Positions 7,561-9,097 of a stretch of DNA of 9,097 nucleotides are shown here, piece by piece (within the stretch, counting starts at the first letter, position 1; every line of letters starts with the position of its first letter). A model generated the notes under the pieces. That model saw nothing but the letters and a program-made list of their open reading frames with translations. It had not been told where the DNA came from and did no database searches. The translations under genes and the position numbers were made by a program. The stretch lies in the NCBI GenBank assembly GCA_934501535.1, contig CAKSUM010000031.1, positions 1 to 9,097 of the forward strand. Reading direction: 5' to 3'. The stretch comes from an uncultured Clostridia bacterium (lineage in GTDB: Bacteria; Bacillota; Clostridia; UBA1381).

Positions 7561-8958
7561 ATGGAAAAAATAAAGATTGATTACAACAAAATTATAGGAA
7601 AAATAAAGCCTATGAATGCGGTAAATAACGGTCCGAAGATACCGCTTGACCCGGCTGTCGGACAGGATACGGGCAATATGAGAGATTATGCAAATCTGCA
7701 TATACCATACGCCAGAACGCACGATGCGGCGCTGTCATCGGCGTACGGCGGAGAACATGTAGTTGATATTCACTGCATATTTCCCGATTTTGACGCGGAC
7801 GTAAATGACCCGGCATCGTATGATTTTGAGCTTACCGATAAATACTTGCAGACGATCGAAGCGGTGGGGACAAAGGTGTTTTACCGTTTGGGCGAGTCTA
7901 TAGAGTTCAGATTGAAAAAATATGCGATAAATGTTCCCAAAAGCTTTATAAAGTGGGCGCAGATATGTGAGCACATAATACGTCATTATAATGAAGGCTG
8001 GGCGAACGGTTTTCATATGAATATAGAATATTGGGAGATATGGAATGAGGCGGACGGCGATATGGCGGACAGCGGACTGAACCGCCGTACTTGGATGGGA
8101 ACGCCGGAGGAATTTTACGAACTGTACTGCGTTGCTGCAACACATCTGAAAAAATGTTTCCCGAATCTGAAAATCGGCGGGCCCGCCATGTCTACAATTT
8201 ATGCGAGTTCATGGGTGAAGGATTTCGATAATACGAGCGGAAAATGGCTGCATGATTTTTTTGAATACATAACCTCAAAGGATGAAAGAGTTCCGCTTGA
8301 CTTCTTTTCGTGGCATTGTTACGGTTTTGAGCCCGGGTGTATTGTCGAGTCGGCGTACCGTGCGGACGAATATCTGAAAAAGTACGGCTATGCCGGGTCA
8401 GAGAGTATAATGAATGAGTGGAATTATGTCAAGGATTTTTCGGAAGATGATTGGACATACAGCCTTTATACAATGAATAATGTTAAGGGTGCTGCGTTTG
8501 TGGCAGCATATATGATTGCAGCACACAATTCACCGGTGGATATGCTTATGTATTATGATGCAAGAGTGGGTACGGGAATGAACGGTCTTTTTAAACCGCT
8601 TGACCTTAAACCCGGAAAAACATATTATACAATGAAAATGTTTGATGCTTTAGTTGGGCTTGGGAATCAAGTGGCGACAGAATGTGCTTCTGAGGACATT
8701 TATGCACTATCTGCCGCGGATGCGAATAGTTATGCAAGTATGATTTCCTATTTTACCAATGATGTTAATGCGGAAAATAAGGTTGTTGAAATCGATGTTT
8801 CCTGTGCAGACGTTAAAGAATTTGATTTTATATTGCTCAGTGAAGAAAAGGATTTCGAAACGGTAAAGAAGGAATTTTCATCTACGGAGCATACCGTTTT
8901 GTATCTTGAAATGAAACCGAACACCGTAGTTTTGATGCAGTCGAAGGACATAGATTAA
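7561..8958 (+). CDS. GH39-like clan GH-A glycoside hydrolase
   Basis: This 465-residue protein has a (beta/alpha)8 barrel (about 1-350) followed by a short beta-sandwich (about 360-465), the arrangement of GH39 beta-xylosidase-type enzymes. EIWNEAD contains the likely acid/base Glu163, and MNEWNY contains the likely nucleophile Glu286. Both are in the WNE / NEW contexts seen at the ends of strands 4 and 7 in clan GH-A. LKIGGPAMS and FFSWHCYGF between them are also typical of GH39 relatives. The acid/base motif reads NEAD rather than the commoner NEP, so substrate use may differ from classical beta-xylosidases. No signal peptide is present, so it is probably cytoplasmic. It shares the operon with pectin-type enzymes and may remove a xylosyl, arabinosyl or similar unit from imported oligosaccharides. 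GH39 includes several activities, so specificity is left open. The ribosome binding site at 7547-7554 decides the start. Confidence 0.87.
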   Translation: MEKIKIDYNKIIGKIKPMNAVNNGPKIPLDPAVGQDTGNMRDYANLHIPYARTHDAALSSAYGGEHVVDIHCIFPDFDADVNDPASYDFELTDKYLQTIEAVGTKVFYRLGESIEFRLKKYAINVPKSFIKWAQICEHIIRHYNEGWANGFHMNIEYWEIWNEADGDMADSGLNRRTWMGTPEEFYELYCVAATHLKKCFPNLKIGGPAMSTIYASSWVKDFDNTSGKWLHDFFEYITSKDERVPLDFFSWHCYGFEPGCIVESAYRADEYLKKYGYAGSESIMNEWNYVKDFSEDDWTYSLYTMNNVKGAAFVAAYMIAAHNSPVDMLMYYDARVGTGMNGLFKPLDLKPGKTYYTMKMFDALVGLGNQVATECASEDIYALSAADANSYASMISYFTNDVNAENKVVEIDVSCADVKEFDFILLSEEKDFETVKKEFSSTEHTVLYLEMKPNTVVLMQSKDID

Positions 8959-8974
8959 TTTCGGCAAGCCTTAT

Positions 8975-8983
8975 AGAAAGGAG
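8975..8983 (+). promoter_or_regulatory. Ribosome binding site for the secreted protein gene
   Basis: AGAAAGGAG ends 8 bases before the ATG at 8992, in the 33-base gap after the GH39-like gene. It is the best-spaced ribosome binding site in the window. No terminator or clear promoter is seen in the gap, so the gene is probably read through from upstream. Confidence 0.8.
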
Positions 8984-8991
8984 CAAAAAGA

Positions 8992-9097
8992 ATGAAGAAA
9001 AAAATAATTTCAATGTTGTCGGCGCTTGCAATGACGGCGTCGGCGGGTACGGCTGTTTTTGCCGAGGAAACAGCCGCGACACAGACGCTTGAAAAGG
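8992..9097 (+). CDS. N-terminus of a secreted protein, 3' end missing
   Basis: Only 35 codons are visible before the window ends. They encode a classical Sec signal peptide: a basic start (MKKK), a hydrophobic, alanine-rich core (about residues 5-20), and a probable signal peptidase I site after VFA (Ala24), followed by EETAATQTLEK. There is no lipobox cysteine, so it is unlikely to be a lipoprotein. The function cannot be told from this fragment. Its place directly after cytoplasmic glycosidases suggests an exported enzyme, binding protein or surface protein for the same polysaccharide, but that is inference from position only. Confidence 0.85.
   Translation, partial: MKKKIISMLSALAMTASAGTAVFAEETAATQTLEK

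Noticed and set aside
8959..8991. Terminator or promoter between the GH39-like gene and the secreted protein gene
   Set aside because: The 33 bases contain no stem-loop with a T run and no convincing -35/-10 pair; only a ribosome binding site can be supported.

Overview
The window looks like part of a carbohydrate-degradation gene cluster from an anaerobic Bacillota bacterium, probably an uncultured gut or rumen Clostridia. This rests on the AT-leaning base composition, purine-rich GAGG/GGAG ribosome binding sites, densely packed same-strand genes, and a typical Gram-positive signal peptide at the right edge. The genus cannot be fixed from the sequence. Every supported gene is on the + strand, and the gaps between genes are 1 to 33 bases. 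No terminator, RNA gene, CRISPR array or insertion sequence was seen, so the simplest reading is one operon that continues past both edges.

Layout: (1) 2-3340 is the C-terminal part of a very large multidomain protein: jelly-roll and Ig-like modules followed by a right-handed parallel beta-helix that resembles GH141. (2) 3353-4095 is a broken chimeric gene. Its first ~113 bases are a near-copy of the start of the gene at 5469. The rest is the out-of-frame 3' end of a GH78 alpha-L-rhamnosidase gene. (3) 4097-5455 is a GH28-type beta-helix glycosidase. (4) 5469-7559 is a second, divergent GH28-like beta-helix enzyme with extra N- and C-terminal domains. (5) 7561-8958 is a GH39-like clan GH-A glycosidase. 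(6) 8992 to the right edge is the start of a secreted protein.

Taken together, GH28-type, GH78 and GH141-like proteins point to pectin, most likely rhamnogalacturonan. GH39 would suit removal of a side-chain xylosyl or arabinosyl unit. The three intact internal enzymes (4097, 5469, 7561) have no signal peptide, so they probably act in the cytoplasm on imported oligosaccharides. The substrate is inferred from family membership only.

The most unusual feature is the chimeric pseudogene and the 115-bp direct repeat it forms with the next beta-helix gene but one. It records a recombination or deletion event that destroyed the rhamnosidase gene. No wholly new system was recognised; the novelty lies in the divergent active sites of the beta-helix enzymes and in the rearrangement.
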